Of a stretch of DNA of 64,000 nt, positions 27,023 through 36,446 are shown piece after piece. A model generated the notes under the pieces. The model searched no databases and was not told the DNA's origin. It saw only the letters and a list, made by a program, of their open reading frames with translations. The position numbers were made by a program, and so were the translations under genes. Every line of letters starts with the position of its first letter. Position 1 is the stretch's first letter. This DNA comes from Chitinophagales bacterium. Its GTDB lineage: Bacteria > Bacteroidota > Bacteroidia > Chitinophagales > Saprospiraceae. Where the stretch lies: NCBI GenBank assembly GCA_026928325.1, contig JAIXKS010000005.1:51886-115885 (forward strand), read 5' to 3'.

Positions 27023-30000
27023 TTATCGTATCAAGGTTAAATCTCCTCGATACGTCCATGTTTTGCCATTAGACAACTCGAACTCTGCAATGACGATATA
27101 GACGCCCGATGCACATAACTGTCCGCGGAAGGTTCCATCCCAACCTAGGTCAGATATTCCTGGTAATATGTCATATGCGCTATAAACATTTTCAGCCCAT
27201 TTGTCAAAAATCAGCAGTCGCTTGATCTTGGTGATACCTCTTATTTGCGGTATATAATATTTGTCATTGCCTAACGTTGAACTAGGATTAAAGATATTTG
27301 GAACGGCATTATTGAGGTTTCGGTTCACTCTCACTAAAACAGAAATCTTTTCTTTGCATAGTCCATCGATGGTATGCTCTATCACATAAACTGTATTGAC
27401 AAAAGGCTGAACAGTCAACTCTGTACAACCATCACAAATGAGCGAATCACCTACAAACCACTGCAATCGGTGATCACCGAAGATATGGTTATTGAGGCTA
27501 GGTAGAATGGTCACCGAATCGCCAAAGAAGATCAGGATATCCGTTGCTACATCAATATTCAAACTTTCATTTCTCGGAACATCCACTTGCTTTTGAAGCG
27601 TACAGCCATTGGCATCCGTAACCCTAAAGGTATATGTACCCACTCGAAGACCCTCAAAATACCTTTGACCTAAAACATCTACGCCATTCAATTCTATAAC
27701 ATACGGTGGTGTTCCATTTAAATCGTTAATTTGAATGGTTCCGTTAATGACTTGATCACAATATGGTGGCGTCGCCGTTACGTCAAATTCTGTAAAATTT
27801 GAAGGTGTTTCTTCGACTTCGATGACGGCATCATTGGTACATCCATTTTTTAAATCGGTCACTTCAAATCGATAATTTCCGGCTTGATTGACGTGAATCG
27901 CATGCTCAGATATAATACCGTCAATATTTCCATCTATCACCGTCCAAAGAGAAGTAAATGGATTTCCAAAATTTGATCCAGAGCCGTCCAAAATTACATC
28001 TGCCTTGCTACAAAGAATCTCACCTAGTAAATCCACAGCGACAAAAGGCTTAGATATATCTATCGGAACAAAGACCGTGTTGGTATCTTTACATCCACTG
28101 TCATTTGAAGTAATCAAAAAGAAAACACCACTTTCCGAAGTTCGAATTTGAGATGCCGTCTCTATCAAACCTGAAGGTGTCAACCATATAAAATCCGACA
28201 AGGGATCAACATTAACAGCCAACTCGGCCGTAGGATTTTTGCAAGTAATCGTATCTATATCAAAGGAAACTTGAGGTACCGTCGCATCTAATAGCACTTC
28301 GAAAAGTTTAACATCACTGACACAGCCAAATGCATCTTCAGCCTGTACACCATATCTACCAATTGTTGCTGTCCACGTCGTCGGCGTATTGACAATATGT
28401 CCATCCGGATAAGTCCAATAATAACCAGCAAGCGTAGATTCAGAGGAAACCTCTAATTCAATCGCCTCCAAATCACATGGAAGATACAAGGTATCCGCAA
28501 TGGAGATTTCTGGCTTTTCATTTATTTCTAAAACTACTAAAGAGTCCAAAACGAGACATCCATTTGCGCCTAGGATTTCTATGTAATAAGTACCGCTAGA
28601 AAAAACGATAGGATATCGTTGGTTACTTGCAAAACCATCCGGGCCTTGCCACTTAAACTGTAATCCAACCTCTGCCGATTCGACGCCTAAAGACACCTTA
28701 CCTTTGCGACACGTCAACGTATCTGTTAATAAGCGATACTCCGGCAGATCGTCATCTCTCAAGATGTCCATGGATGTACTTGTCCTACAATAATTAGTTC
28801 CTATGATTTGAACCGTATAATTTCCAGCTTCTTGGATTTGGATCATGCCAGATCGAGTAACAAAATTATCGAATGAAGGCCCATTCCACACATACTCTAA
28901 AATGTCACCATCCACGATTACGCCAATATCTATCTTAGGATGAAAACAATTGAGTGTATCTACAAGTATTCGATCGATCGTCGGAGGAATCGTATCCACT
29001 AAAACCTCGACACTACCTTCAGTTTCACATCCTTCTTCATTGACCATCACCCATCGATAAATGCCACCATTTGCAACATTGGCAATTAGGGTTTGATCCG
29101 CAATGGATTGTGGATTACCAGCACTCCAAAATACATCGGTATAATCCGTATTTGGGATTACTTCAATCGTGGCACTAAGATTTTGACAATTGATCGTCGA
29201 GGATAAAACATCAAATGAAGGAAACAATTTATTGCTAAAGACTTCTATCGTATCGCTATTTAAACAATGATTCATACCTTCTACTACAGCAATATAAACA
29301 CCGGGTTGGTTGACAGATAACTCAAAATCCGTACTTCCATTAGGTACCCAAATTATCGTTCCTTGTTTCCTGTCAAAATCTGTGGAGAGGGTAATCACCG
29401 GTTGTCGGCAGGTCAAAATATCCGGTGGTAAGATATTAAAAACCGGCCGAATCGTGTCATAACCCAACTCAAATTCGTAGATCATCTTACAGCCATTGGG
29501 AGCAGTACCCAATACTTGGTAATTTCCACCTTGATAAGCATAAACTGAAGGTCCAGATTTTGAAAATCCATCAGGGCTTGACCAAGAAAAAACCGTACCC
29601 GGAAGACTAGAAATGCCCTTTAAAACTATAGAATCTTGACCACATTGTATCGACTTAAAATCGGCTTGTATATCCGGGATCTCAATATCGCGGTGGACTT
29701 GAAAACTATCGACAGTAATACAATGGTGCGTATTTGTCAATTGAACGAAATACTTTCCTGGCATATCTATGTATGGCGTCAAGGATTCCGAATAAAAGCC
29801 ATCACCCCAAAAGACCACCGATTGGATATCTTGATTAGCAAGCGTAATACGGACACTATCATGCGCACAGTCCAAGATAGGGACTTGAATACTAGGTGCT
29901 GAATAAATTCTGGCATCTTCAATAGTAAAATCGGTTTCGTAGGTACATCCTGTCACATCATTAGTCACCGTAACCGTATAAATACCCGGCTGATTGACCA

Positions 30001-32431
30001 TAGGATGAGGCCCAACATTGCTTAACAATCCCGGTCCCGACCACAGGTAACTCCTATCCGGAACATCGGGTTCAAACATTAAAATGATGGTATCCCGATC
30101 ACATCGAATACTATCACTTATGATCTTAATCTCTGGTTTGTATCGAGAATTGATGACTTCGATTTGTACTACAGCCGGACATCCATTGGATCCTTCGGCC
30201 TTTAAATTGTAGATACCTTCACGATAAACAAAGGGTGACAATATCGTACTAGAAAAAAAACCAGGTCCACCCCAACTAAAGTCTATTAAGTCAACATTGC
30301 TTTCTGTGATTAATTGGACCGAATCCACAAGGCAAGTTATAGAATCGACCGAAACGGTGATTATCGGCAGATCATAATCTCCAATTACATCAAAATCCGC
30401 ATTTTGGGTACAAAAATTTTGAGCGGAAGTGACAACAACTTGATACGAACCGGGTGAAAGAATGGCCGGAGCCGTTGCTGTCGTGTTTAATCCAATGCCA
30501 GTCCAATGGTAAGCGCCTATGTTTAAATTCGGAATAACACGTGGTAATACAGAAGTGCGCTTACAATTGAGCGTATCTACTTGAATCGCTTCAATAACGG
30601 GAGGCGTTTTGTCCTCAATAACGGTGATGGACGAGACGGTTGAACAGCCATTATCACCATTGGTCATGGTCAATGTATAGCTACCGCCATGGCGTATTTC
30701 TGGATTTTGTACTTCTTTAAATGGTGGATCGACGCCTGACCAATTATAGGTGTAATTGCCTGCATATTGTGGTACTGTCATGATGGTCATCAAGGTATCT
30801 TTACAATTTATAACCCCATGATTGATTTGTACCAAGGGTACTACCTTATCTTCAATAATTACGAAGGAGTCAAGCCCATAACACCCGTCCATGGTCATGA
30901 TTTCAAGGAAATATTTGCCGGCATTCCATATTTTAATATGTTGGTTATCTCCCAAAAATGGATCGCCATTTTCCGATATCCAATGTACCGAAGCTAAAGG
31001 AACCGAGACATTTGCCGTGATTGTTACCGTATCCTTATAACAATTAATCTCAGTATCGCCTAAAAATGAAATCTCCGGAAAACTTAAATCTTTCACAATA
31101 ACCACTGATGTCGTATCTTTACAAATGTAATCCGCTGACTCAATGGTTACTTCCAGATAATAGGTACCTTCTCTCGATATCGATACCTGTTGCTCATAAA
31201 TATCGGATTCAATCTGCCCATCAGGTGAATACCAAAAATATTTAATTGCACCGTCATATTCGGTAAAATAATTTCCTTCCAAGAACAAGGATTGCATCGT
31301 ACAACCTATGGTTTCACTTTCAGCATCAATAATAGCTTCCAGATTGATGACTTTCAAATCTAAGGTAATTAAGGAATCACAAGGTTCTTTCTTAATAACG
31401 ATATCATAAACACCGGTTTCATCAAATTCCTTTCCATCCATTACCACTTTTTCACCGGAACAAATATAGCGCACCTCTAAAATGGCTGGCGGTGGATCCT
31501 CTATGACAATCTGCAAGCATTTTTCGGACAATCCTCCACAAGCACCAAGGAGTAAAAAGTAGCTTTCTAAAGTATTATGGTTGAAAACACTACCGGGCAA
31601 TGGAAGCAATGACCTTTGGTACGCAGCTATTTGTAGGGCACAAACCCGATAATTACCCGGATCAAAGGCCGTTAAATCCACATCTTCATAATACCCTACA
31701 ATCGTGTCTTCCCCAAAAACAACATTCGTGTAGTAATAAATCGAAGTATCATACGTATGCTCCGGAAAATCCTTATCGATACTTATCAATAGAGCCGAAC
31801 TACCTTTACAAGCAATAATATCTTCATTCAAAATAGTACCTGGATTTAACTGGCACGGACTACAAGATACGCCTTCATCATTGCAAAAAATGATTTTTGC
31901 ATCCTGAAGAATACCTTGACCGCCATCGCTAAAATCAATGCCTCGAATCGTCCAAACACCATTTACAGAACCGAGGTTGAAATCTTCCAAACAACCGCTA
32001 TGCGGATAATATTGGCCGCGATACGTCGTCAAATTCTGCCAATTCTGATGATTTTCCCAAATCGCCGAAAAACCAAAATCCGGTGCTGCAGCCGCACCAC
32101 AAGGAACAAAAGTAACATCCCACGTGATCAACTGCGTGTTGGTTGGAATTATATCTCCACCCGTCAATTGAACTACTTGACCTGAAGGTGAAATCAGTTC
32201 AATAAAAAGCTCCTTCATAAATGGATGCCGAAATCGAAGTTGAACCCCACAAACGCCTTGATTGGAGGTCGAGAGATCATCATTCAGCGCACCACTGACA
32301 AGAATAGCAACATTGGTTGTATCTGCTTTATCATTATCCAAATCCACAATCGTGTGCGCCATATCGAGCCCACACTGCGCATGAGCTACAATACCTAACA
32401 ACACCAACACGACTACGACTACATACTTCAT
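27023..32431 (-). CDS. Giant multi-Ig/PKD-like secreted protein with P-domain and type B T9SS sorting domain
   Basis: 1802 residues from the ATG at 32431; an ATG at 32461 would add ten residues before the signal peptide. A hydrophobic Val-rich signal peptide ends A-H-A-Q. A proprotein-convertase-type P-domain follows (about 30-190; V-W-T-I-R-G-I-D-F-S-D-G-G). One ~48-residue Cys repeat like those of the protein at 23170 lies near 320-370. About twelve ~85-residue beta-sandwich repeats follow, most with a C-starting strand and a W-S-G-P- or Y-x-W-type core. The C-terminus (F-D-K-W-A-E-N-V-Y; L-G-W-D-G; Y-R-G-D-L-T-L-I-R) is a type B sorting domain. A surface-exposed adhesin-like fibre is inferred. 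Confidence 0.87.
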   Translation of the reverse strand: MKYVVVVVLVLLGIVAHAQCGLDMAHTIVDLDNDKADTTNVAILVSGALNDDLSTSNQGVCGVQLRFRHPFMKELFIELISPSGQVVQLTGGDIIPTNTQLITWDVTFVPCGAAAAPDFGFSAIWENHQNWQNLTTYRGQYYPHSGCLEDFNLGSVNGVWTIRGIDFSDGGQGILQDAKIIFCNDEGVSCSPCQLNPGTILNEDIIACKGSSALLISIDKDFPEHTYDTSIYYYTNVVFGEDTIVGYYEDVDLTAFDPGNYRVCALQIAAYQRSLLPLPGSVFNHNTLESYFLLLGACGGLSEKCLQIVIEDPPPAILEVRYICSGEKVVMDGKEFDETGVYDIVIKKEPCDSLITLDLKVINLEAIIDAESETIGCTMQSLFLEGNYFTEYDGAIKYFWYSPDGQIESDIYEQQVSISREGTYYLEVTIESADYICKDTTSVVIVKDLSFPEISFLGDTEINCYKDTVTITANVSVPLASVHWISENGDPFLGDNQHIKIWNAGKYFLEIMTMDGCYGLDSFVIIEDKVVPLVQINHGVINCKDTLMTIMTVPQYAGNYTYNWSGVDPPFKEVQNPEIRHGGSYTLTMTNGDNGCSTVSSITVIEDKTPPVIEAIQVDTLNCKRTSVLPRVIPNLNIGAYHWTGIGLNTTATAPAILSPGSYQVVVTSAQNFCTQNADFDVIGDYDLPIITVSVDSITCLVDSVQLITESNVDLIDFSWGGPGFFSSTILSPFVYREGIYNLKAEGSNGCPAVVQIEVINSRYKPEIKIISDSIRCDRDTIILMFEPDVPDRSYLWSGPGLLSNVGPHPMVNQPGIYTVTVTNDVTGCTYETDFTIEDARIYSAPSIQVPILDCAHDSVRITLANQDIQSVVFWGDGFYSESLTPYIDMPGKYFVQLTNTHHCITVDSFQVHRDIEIPDIQADFKSIQCGQDSIVLKGISSLPGTVFSWSSPDGFSKSGPSVYAYQGGNYQVLGTAPNGCKMIYEFELGYDTIRPVFNILPPDILTCRQPVITLSTDFDRKQGTIIWVPNGSTDFELSVNQPGVYIAVVEGMNHCLNSDTIEVFSNKLFPSFDVLSSTINCQNLSATIEVIPNTDYTDVFWSAGNPQSIADQTLIANVANGGIYRWVMVNEEGCETEGSVEVLVDTIPPTIDRILVDTLNCFHPKIDIGVIVDGDILEYVWNGPSFDNFVTRSGMIQIQEAGNYTVQIIGTNYCRTSTSMDILRDDDLPEYRLLTDTLTCRKGKVSLGVESAEVGLQFKWQGPDGFASNQRYPIVFSSGTYYIEILGANGCLVLDSLVVLEINEKPEISIADTLYLPCDLEAIELEVSSESTLAGYYWTYPDGHIVNTPTTWTATIGRYGVQAEDAFGCVSDVKLFEVLLDATVPQVSFDIDTITCKNPTAELAVNVDPLSDFIWLTPSGLIETASQIRTSESGVFFLITSNDSGCKDTNTVFVPIDISKPFVAVDLLGEILCSKADVILDGSGSNFGNPFTSLWTVIDGNIDGIISEHAIHVNQAGNYRFEVTDLKNGCTNDAVIEVEETPSNFTEFDVTATPPYCDQVINGTIQINDLNGTPPYVIELNGVDVLGQRYFEGLRVGTYTFRVTDANGCTLQKQVDVPRNESLNIDVATDILIFFGDSVTILPSLNNHIFGDHRLQWFVGDSLICDGCTELTVQPFVNTVYVIEHTIDGLCKEKISVLVRVNRNLNNAVPNIFNPSSTLGNDKYYIPQIRGITKIKRLLIFDKWAENVYSAYDILPGISDLGWDGTFRGQLCASGVYIVIAEFELSNGKTWTYRGDLTLIR

Positions 32432-32478
32432 ATAAAGTTTAAATTCCAGCCAAGGATCCATTTATTAATCCCAAGGTA

Positions 32479-32486
32479 CAAAGATA
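32479..32486 (-). promoter_or_regulatory. -7 box (TATCTTTG) upstream of the giant T9SS protein gene
   Basis: Exact TAnnTTTG on the minus strand, 17 nt before the ATG at 32461 and 47 nt before the ATG at 32431. Its position allows either start. No TTG box is seen at the expected spacing. Confidence 0.4.
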
Positions 32487-32693
32487 CAATAAAAGTATTC
32501 AATCCAGATTTCTAATAAATATCAAACCCAAATTTTACTGTACTTATTTCAACACGATAAACCTTGAAATAATTCACAGCTCCGCACAAAAATATGATTA
32601 ATCCCTTAACTTTTTATCTCGATTTTAATCGATTTAAACATAATCCACTATCTTTAGCCTTTCATTTTAATTTTAACATCAGATTTCTGAATT

Positions 32694-34133
32694 ATGAAAA
32701 GGGTTTTGGTAGCCAATCGAGGCGAGATCGCATGTAGAGTCATAAAAACATTAAAAAAGATGGGCATTACGAGTATTGCTGTCTTTTCGGATAGTGATCA
32801 GCATGCCCTTCATGTTAAGATGGCCGATGAAGCCTACTATCTTGGTGCTTCTCCAAGTGCCGATTCCTATCTCCGTCAAGATAAAATCCTTGCCATATGC
32901 ATAGAATATCAGATAGATGGTGTACATCCCGGCTATGGTTTTTTAAGTGAGAATGCAAGTTTTGCCAATCTCTTGGCTGAGAACAACATCAAACTTATTG
33001 GACCTTCGGCACACTCCATGGAGATCATGGGTGACAAATTATCGGCTAAAAATGCCGTTAAGGATTTTGGGATTCCCATGGTTCCTGGTACGGATTATGC
33101 CATCGCCGATATGGCGAAAGCCAAGGCAATCTCACAAGATATCGGATTTCCAGTACTCATCAAAGCTTCCGCAGGTGGCGGCGGCAAAGGCATGAAACTG
33201 GTCAACCATATCGATGAATTTGAAGATCAAATGCAATTGGCCATCAATGAAGCTAAGGCAGCTTTTAGTGATGGATCTGTCTTTATAGAGAAATTTGTAA
33301 CCGGTCCTCGTCATATAGAAATTCAAGTTTTAGCGGATGCTTATGGCAATACGGTTTATCTCTTCGAACGAGAATGTTCTATCCAGCGTCGCCATCAAAA
33401 AGTCATTGAGGAAGCTCCAAGTGCGATCCTTACTCCGGCATTGCGTAAAGAAATGGGTGAAGCAGCTGTCAATGTTGCTAAAGCATGTCAATATGAAGGA
33501 GCAGGAACTGTAGAGTTTCTCGTGGATGACCAGCGCAACTTCTATTTTTTGGAAATGAATACACGCTTACAAGTAGAACATCCTGTGACAGAATTAATAA
33601 CCGGTCTCGATCTCGTCGAACAACAAGTTCGCATAGCAAGAGGTGAGCAATTAAGTTTCGCACAAGAAGATTTAACAATTCAGGGACATGCTATGGAACT
33701 TAGAGTTTATGCAGAAGACCCTCATGATAATTTTGTTCCGAGTATCAATACGCTGCATCAATACGAGTTGCCTTTCGGCGAAGGTATCCGAGTCGATAAT
33801 GGCTATGCGAAAGGCGATCAGATTCCGATTTATTACGATCCGATGCTCGCAAAACTGATAACTTATGGACCTACCAGAGCCGCAGCCATTCGAAAAATGG
33901 CAGAAGCTATCCAACAATTTAAAGTAGATGGCATCTCAACAACCTTAGATTTCGGTGCTTTTGTGATGCAACATCCGGATTTCATCTCTGGTGACTTTGA
34001 TACGAATTTTGTAGGAAAAAATTGGAATCCCGATGCCATAAATACCTTATTCAACAAACAAAAAAACATAGCTGCTTGGGTACTTCGTGCCATGATGCAC
34101 CAAGAAGACATCAAGCTTCACCCGATAGACTAA
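32694..34133 (+). CDS. accC: Biotin carboxylase (acetyl-CoA carboxylase subunit)
   Basis: 479 residues, slightly longer than the usual ~450 because of a C-terminal tail. It has the three-domain biotin carboxylase/ATP-grasp fold: N-terminal V-A-N-R-G-E-I-A-C-R, Gly-rich ATP loop K-A-S-A-G-G-G-G-K-G, and active-site segment F-L-E-M-N-T-R-L-Q-V-E-H near 285-297. It carboxylates biotin on a carrier protein using ATP and bicarbonate, in the cytoplasm. No accB or carboxyltransferase gene is adjacent, unlike the usual accB-accC pair, so the partner cannot be told from context; a role in propionyl- or methylcrotonyl-CoA carboxylase is possible. Confidence 0.92.
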   Translation: MKRVLVANRGEIACRVIKTLKKMGITSIAVFSDSDQHALHVKMADEAYYLGASPSADSYLRQDKILAICIEYQIDGVHPGYGFLSENASFANLLAENNIKLIGPSAHSMEIMGDKLSAKNAVKDFGIPMVPGTDYAIADMAKAKAISQDIGFPVLIKASAGGGGKGMKLVNHIDEFEDQMQLAINEAKAAFSDGSVFIEKFVTGPRHIEIQVLADAYGNTVYLFERECSIQRRHQKVIEEAPSAILTPALRKEMGEAAVNVAKACQYEGAGTVEFLVDDQRNFYFLEMNTRLQVEHPVTELITGLDLVEQQVRIARGEQLSFAQEDLTIQGHAMELRVYAEDPHDNFVPSINTLHQYELPFGEGIRVDNGYAKGDQIPIYYDPMLAKLITYGPTRAAAIRKMAEAIQQFKVDGISTTLDFGAFVMQHPDFISGDFDTNFVGKNWNPDAINTLFNKQKNIAAWVLRAMMHQEDIKLHPID

Positions 34134-34168
34134 ACCTTATAAAATCACCAATTTAACCTTTTTATAAT

Positions 34169-35827
34169 ATGAGGCTAAAACAAAAAGCAATTCTATTCAT
34201 ACTTGCATTTTTTATTCACCTCATAGCCTTTGGTCAAAATGATACGACGCTCCAAGCTAGTCAAAGTTCAACTGCATCAGAGATTCAAAGCAATTCAGGT
34301 TTAAAACTTGATCAAAGAATCAATCAAGCCTTCGAGCCTATCTCTCAAGCCATAGAGCGAATTGTACTGTACGAAGTAAATATTGCCGGCAATTCGATAG
34401 CATTAATAGTGGTGATTCTCGGCTTGGGTGGCTTATTTTTTACACTATATTTTAGATTTCCTAATATTCGCAAATTTGGCTTAGCACTTAGGATTACTCA
34501 AGGGAAATATGATGACATAGAATCCGCAGAGGATAATCTAGATAACATCCCACCCGTTAACGCCAATAAAGAAGAGAAAATTCAGCCTAAAGAAAAACAT
34601 ATCGGTGAAGTTTCGCATTTTCAAGCCCTAAGTACGGCGCTATCTGGAACAGTGGGATTAGGAAATATCGCAGGTGTAGCAATGGCCATATCATTAGGTG
34701 GTCCTGGTGCCACTTTTTGGATGATTGTCAGTGGTTTTTTAGGGATGACATTAAAATTTGTAGAATGTACCTTAGGCGTTCAATATCGAGAAATCGGACC
34801 TGACGGAACTGTATATGGAGGCCCCATGTATTATCTTTCAAGAGGACTTAAAGAAAAAGGAATGCCTGGTTTAGGCAAAATACTATCCGTACTCTTTGCT
34901 ATCCTCTGTATTGGTGGTGCGTTTGGTATAGGCAATGCTGCCCAATCCAACCAAGTTTCTGCGCAAATCATCAACGCCTTTAATATACAAGGAGGAAGTA
35001 CCGGGTTTATAATCGGCGTCATCATGGCCTTTTTTGTTGGTATTACCATCATAGGCGGCATCCGAAGAATAGCCTCCGTAACAGAAATGTTAGTTCCATT
35101 CATGGCGATCTTATATATTCTATCTTGTATGACCATTCTCGCTGTAAATTATCAATACTTGGGAGAAGTATTCAATCAGATATTTACGCAAGCCTTTAAA
35201 CCTGAAGCGGGATTAGGTGGAATTATTGGCGTGTTGGCCATCGGATTTAGGAGGGCATCATTTTCAAATGAAGCTGGATCGGGATCTGCTTCAATCGCTC
35301 ACGCAGCGGTAAAGACCAAATATGCTGCATCTGAAGGATTGGTTGCACTTTTGGAGCCATTTATAGATACTGTTGTCATTTGTACGATGACCGCGCTGGT
35401 CATCGTCAGTTTCAATGTCCATGGTGCCTTTAACTATGGAAGTGCTGAAGTCTTAATCAATGGATCGACATATCAAGGAGCAACTTTGACTTCTTTGGCA
35501 TTTGAAAATACGGTGTCTTGGTTTCCATATTTATTGACGATAGCGATTTGTCTATTTGCGATATCGACGATGATATCTTGGTCTTACTATGGGCAACAAG
35601 CTTGGTTATTTCTATTTGGGAAAAAGAAGGTAACAGAACTCACGTATAAAGTATTGTTTCTTGGGTTTATCATCATAGGAGCAGCATCTCAAATGTCGGC
35701 TGTATGGAATTTTGCCGATTCTATGATTTTAGCCATGATATTCCCGAATATGATAGGATTGATTATTCTTTTTCCGGTAGTGAAGAAGCAATTGGCACGT
35801 TATGAAAAAGCCATTCAAAAAAAATGA
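34169..35827 (+). CDS. Alanine/glycine:sodium symporter (AGCS family)
   Basis: 552 residues, about 100 longer than a bacterial AgcS. The extra part is N-terminal: a hydrophobic segment ending A-F-G-Q-N that looks like a cleavable signal peptide, a polar stretch to about 65, and a charged cytoplasmic loop near 110-150. The core shows the family motifs T-A-L-S-G-T-V-G-L-G-N-I-A-G-V and F-S-N-E-A-G-S-G-S-A. About ten inner-membrane helices follow. Substrate is presumably alanine or glycine with Na+. It follows accC by 35 bp and may be cotranscribed. Confidence 0.9.
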   Translation: MRLKQKAILFILAFFIHLIAFGQNDTTLQASQSSTASEIQSNSGLKLDQRINQAFEPISQAIERIVLYEVNIAGNSIALIVVILGLGGLFFTLYFRFPNIRKFGLALRITQGKYDDIESAEDNLDNIPPVNANKEEKIQPKEKHIGEVSHFQALSTALSGTVGLGNIAGVAMAISLGGPGATFWMIVSGFLGMTLKFVECTLGVQYREIGPDGTVYGGPMYYLSRGLKEKGMPGLGKILSVLFAILCIGGAFGIGNAAQSNQVSAQIINAFNIQGGSTGFIIGVIMAFFVGITIIGGIRRIASVTEMLVPFMAILYILSCMTILAVNYQYLGEVFNQIFTQAFKPEAGLGGIIGVLAIGFRRASFSNEAGSGSASIAHAAVKTKYAASEGLVALLEPFIDTVVICTMTALVIVSFNVHGAFNYGSAEVLINGSTYQGATLTSLAFENTVSWFPYLLTIAICLFAISTMISWSYYGQQAWLFLFGKKKVTELTYKVLFLGFIIIGAASQMSAVWNFADSMILAMIFPNMIGLIILFPVVKKQLARYEKAIQKK

Positions 35828-35881
35828 TGTGAATTGCAATTTTCAATAGCCAATCTAATAGAGAATCCCAAAAAGTTATTT

Positions 35882-35889
35882 TACATTTG
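35882..35889 (+). promoter_or_regulatory. -7 box (TACATTTG) upstream of folK
   Basis: Exact TAnnTTTG, 23 nt before the folK ATG. No TTG box lies at the expected distance. Confidence 0.4.
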
Positions 35890-35912
35890 TCCTATCAGAT
35901 TAATACCTAAAA

Positions 35913-36398
35913 ATGTTTACCTACTATCTACATTTAGGCTCCAATGTCGGAGATCGCAAGCAAATGTTATTACAGGCTATCGAAGCTATTCAAAAGCAAA
36001 TCGGGAAAGTTGTTAAAAAATCTTCTATTTATGAAACAGAGCCATGGGGTCTAATCGATCAACCTGATTTTTACAATATGGCAATAGAGGTTAACAGCAA
36101 ATTTAGCCCGGAAGATGTTTGTAAAATCACTAAAACGATAGAAAAAGAAATGGACAGAAGGAAGGAAGTTCATTGGGGGCCACGAAATATAGATATTGAC
36201 ATCCTATATTGTGGGGATTTCATCATCGAAACGCCCGTATTGACCTTGCCACATCCACAGATTTACAACAGAAACTTTGTATTAATACCTATGATGGAAA
36301 TAGCGGGAGACTTCGTCGATCCTGTAAAAAACCTAACAATCGATGCACTTTATGAAGCTTGTAGGGATACAAATGAAGTTTTTATTATAAATGATTGA
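35913..36398 (+). CDS. folK: 2-amino-4-hydroxy-6-hydroxymethyldihydropteridine diphosphokinase
   Basis: 161 residues, full length. The HPPK signature appears as L-H-L-G-S-N-V-G-D-R at the N-terminus, Y-E-T-E-P-W-G and D-F-Y-N-M-A in the middle, and W-G-P-R-N-I-D-I-D-I-L-Y near 92-104, containing the Mg-binding Asp pair. It transfers pyrophosphate from ATP to the pterin in folate synthesis. The deoxynucleoside kinase gene follows immediately, an order often seen in Bacteroidota. Confidence 0.94.
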   Translation: MFTYYLHLGSNVGDRKQMLLQAIEAIQKQIGKVVKKSSIYETEPWGLIDQPDFYNMAIEVNSKFSPEDVCKITKTIEKEMDRRKEVHWGPRNIDIDILYCGDFIIETPVLTLPHPQIYNRNFVLIPMMEIAGDFVDPVKNLTIDALYEACRDTNEVFIIND

Positions 36399-36426
36399 GA
36401 CATATTAAAAAATTATCATATTTTTG
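36395..36426 (+). promoter_or_regulatory. Bacteroidota two-box promoter for the deoxynucleoside kinase gene
   Basis: TTG (36395-36397, overlapping the folK stop), 21 nt, TATTTTTG (36419-36426). Transcription should start near 36432-36434, downstream of the out-of-frame ATG at 36427 and just before the extended kinase frame opens at 36435. This bears on the choice of start codon for the next gene. Confidence 0.6.
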
Positions 36427-36446
36427 ATGCTTAAAACTCAAAGGTT

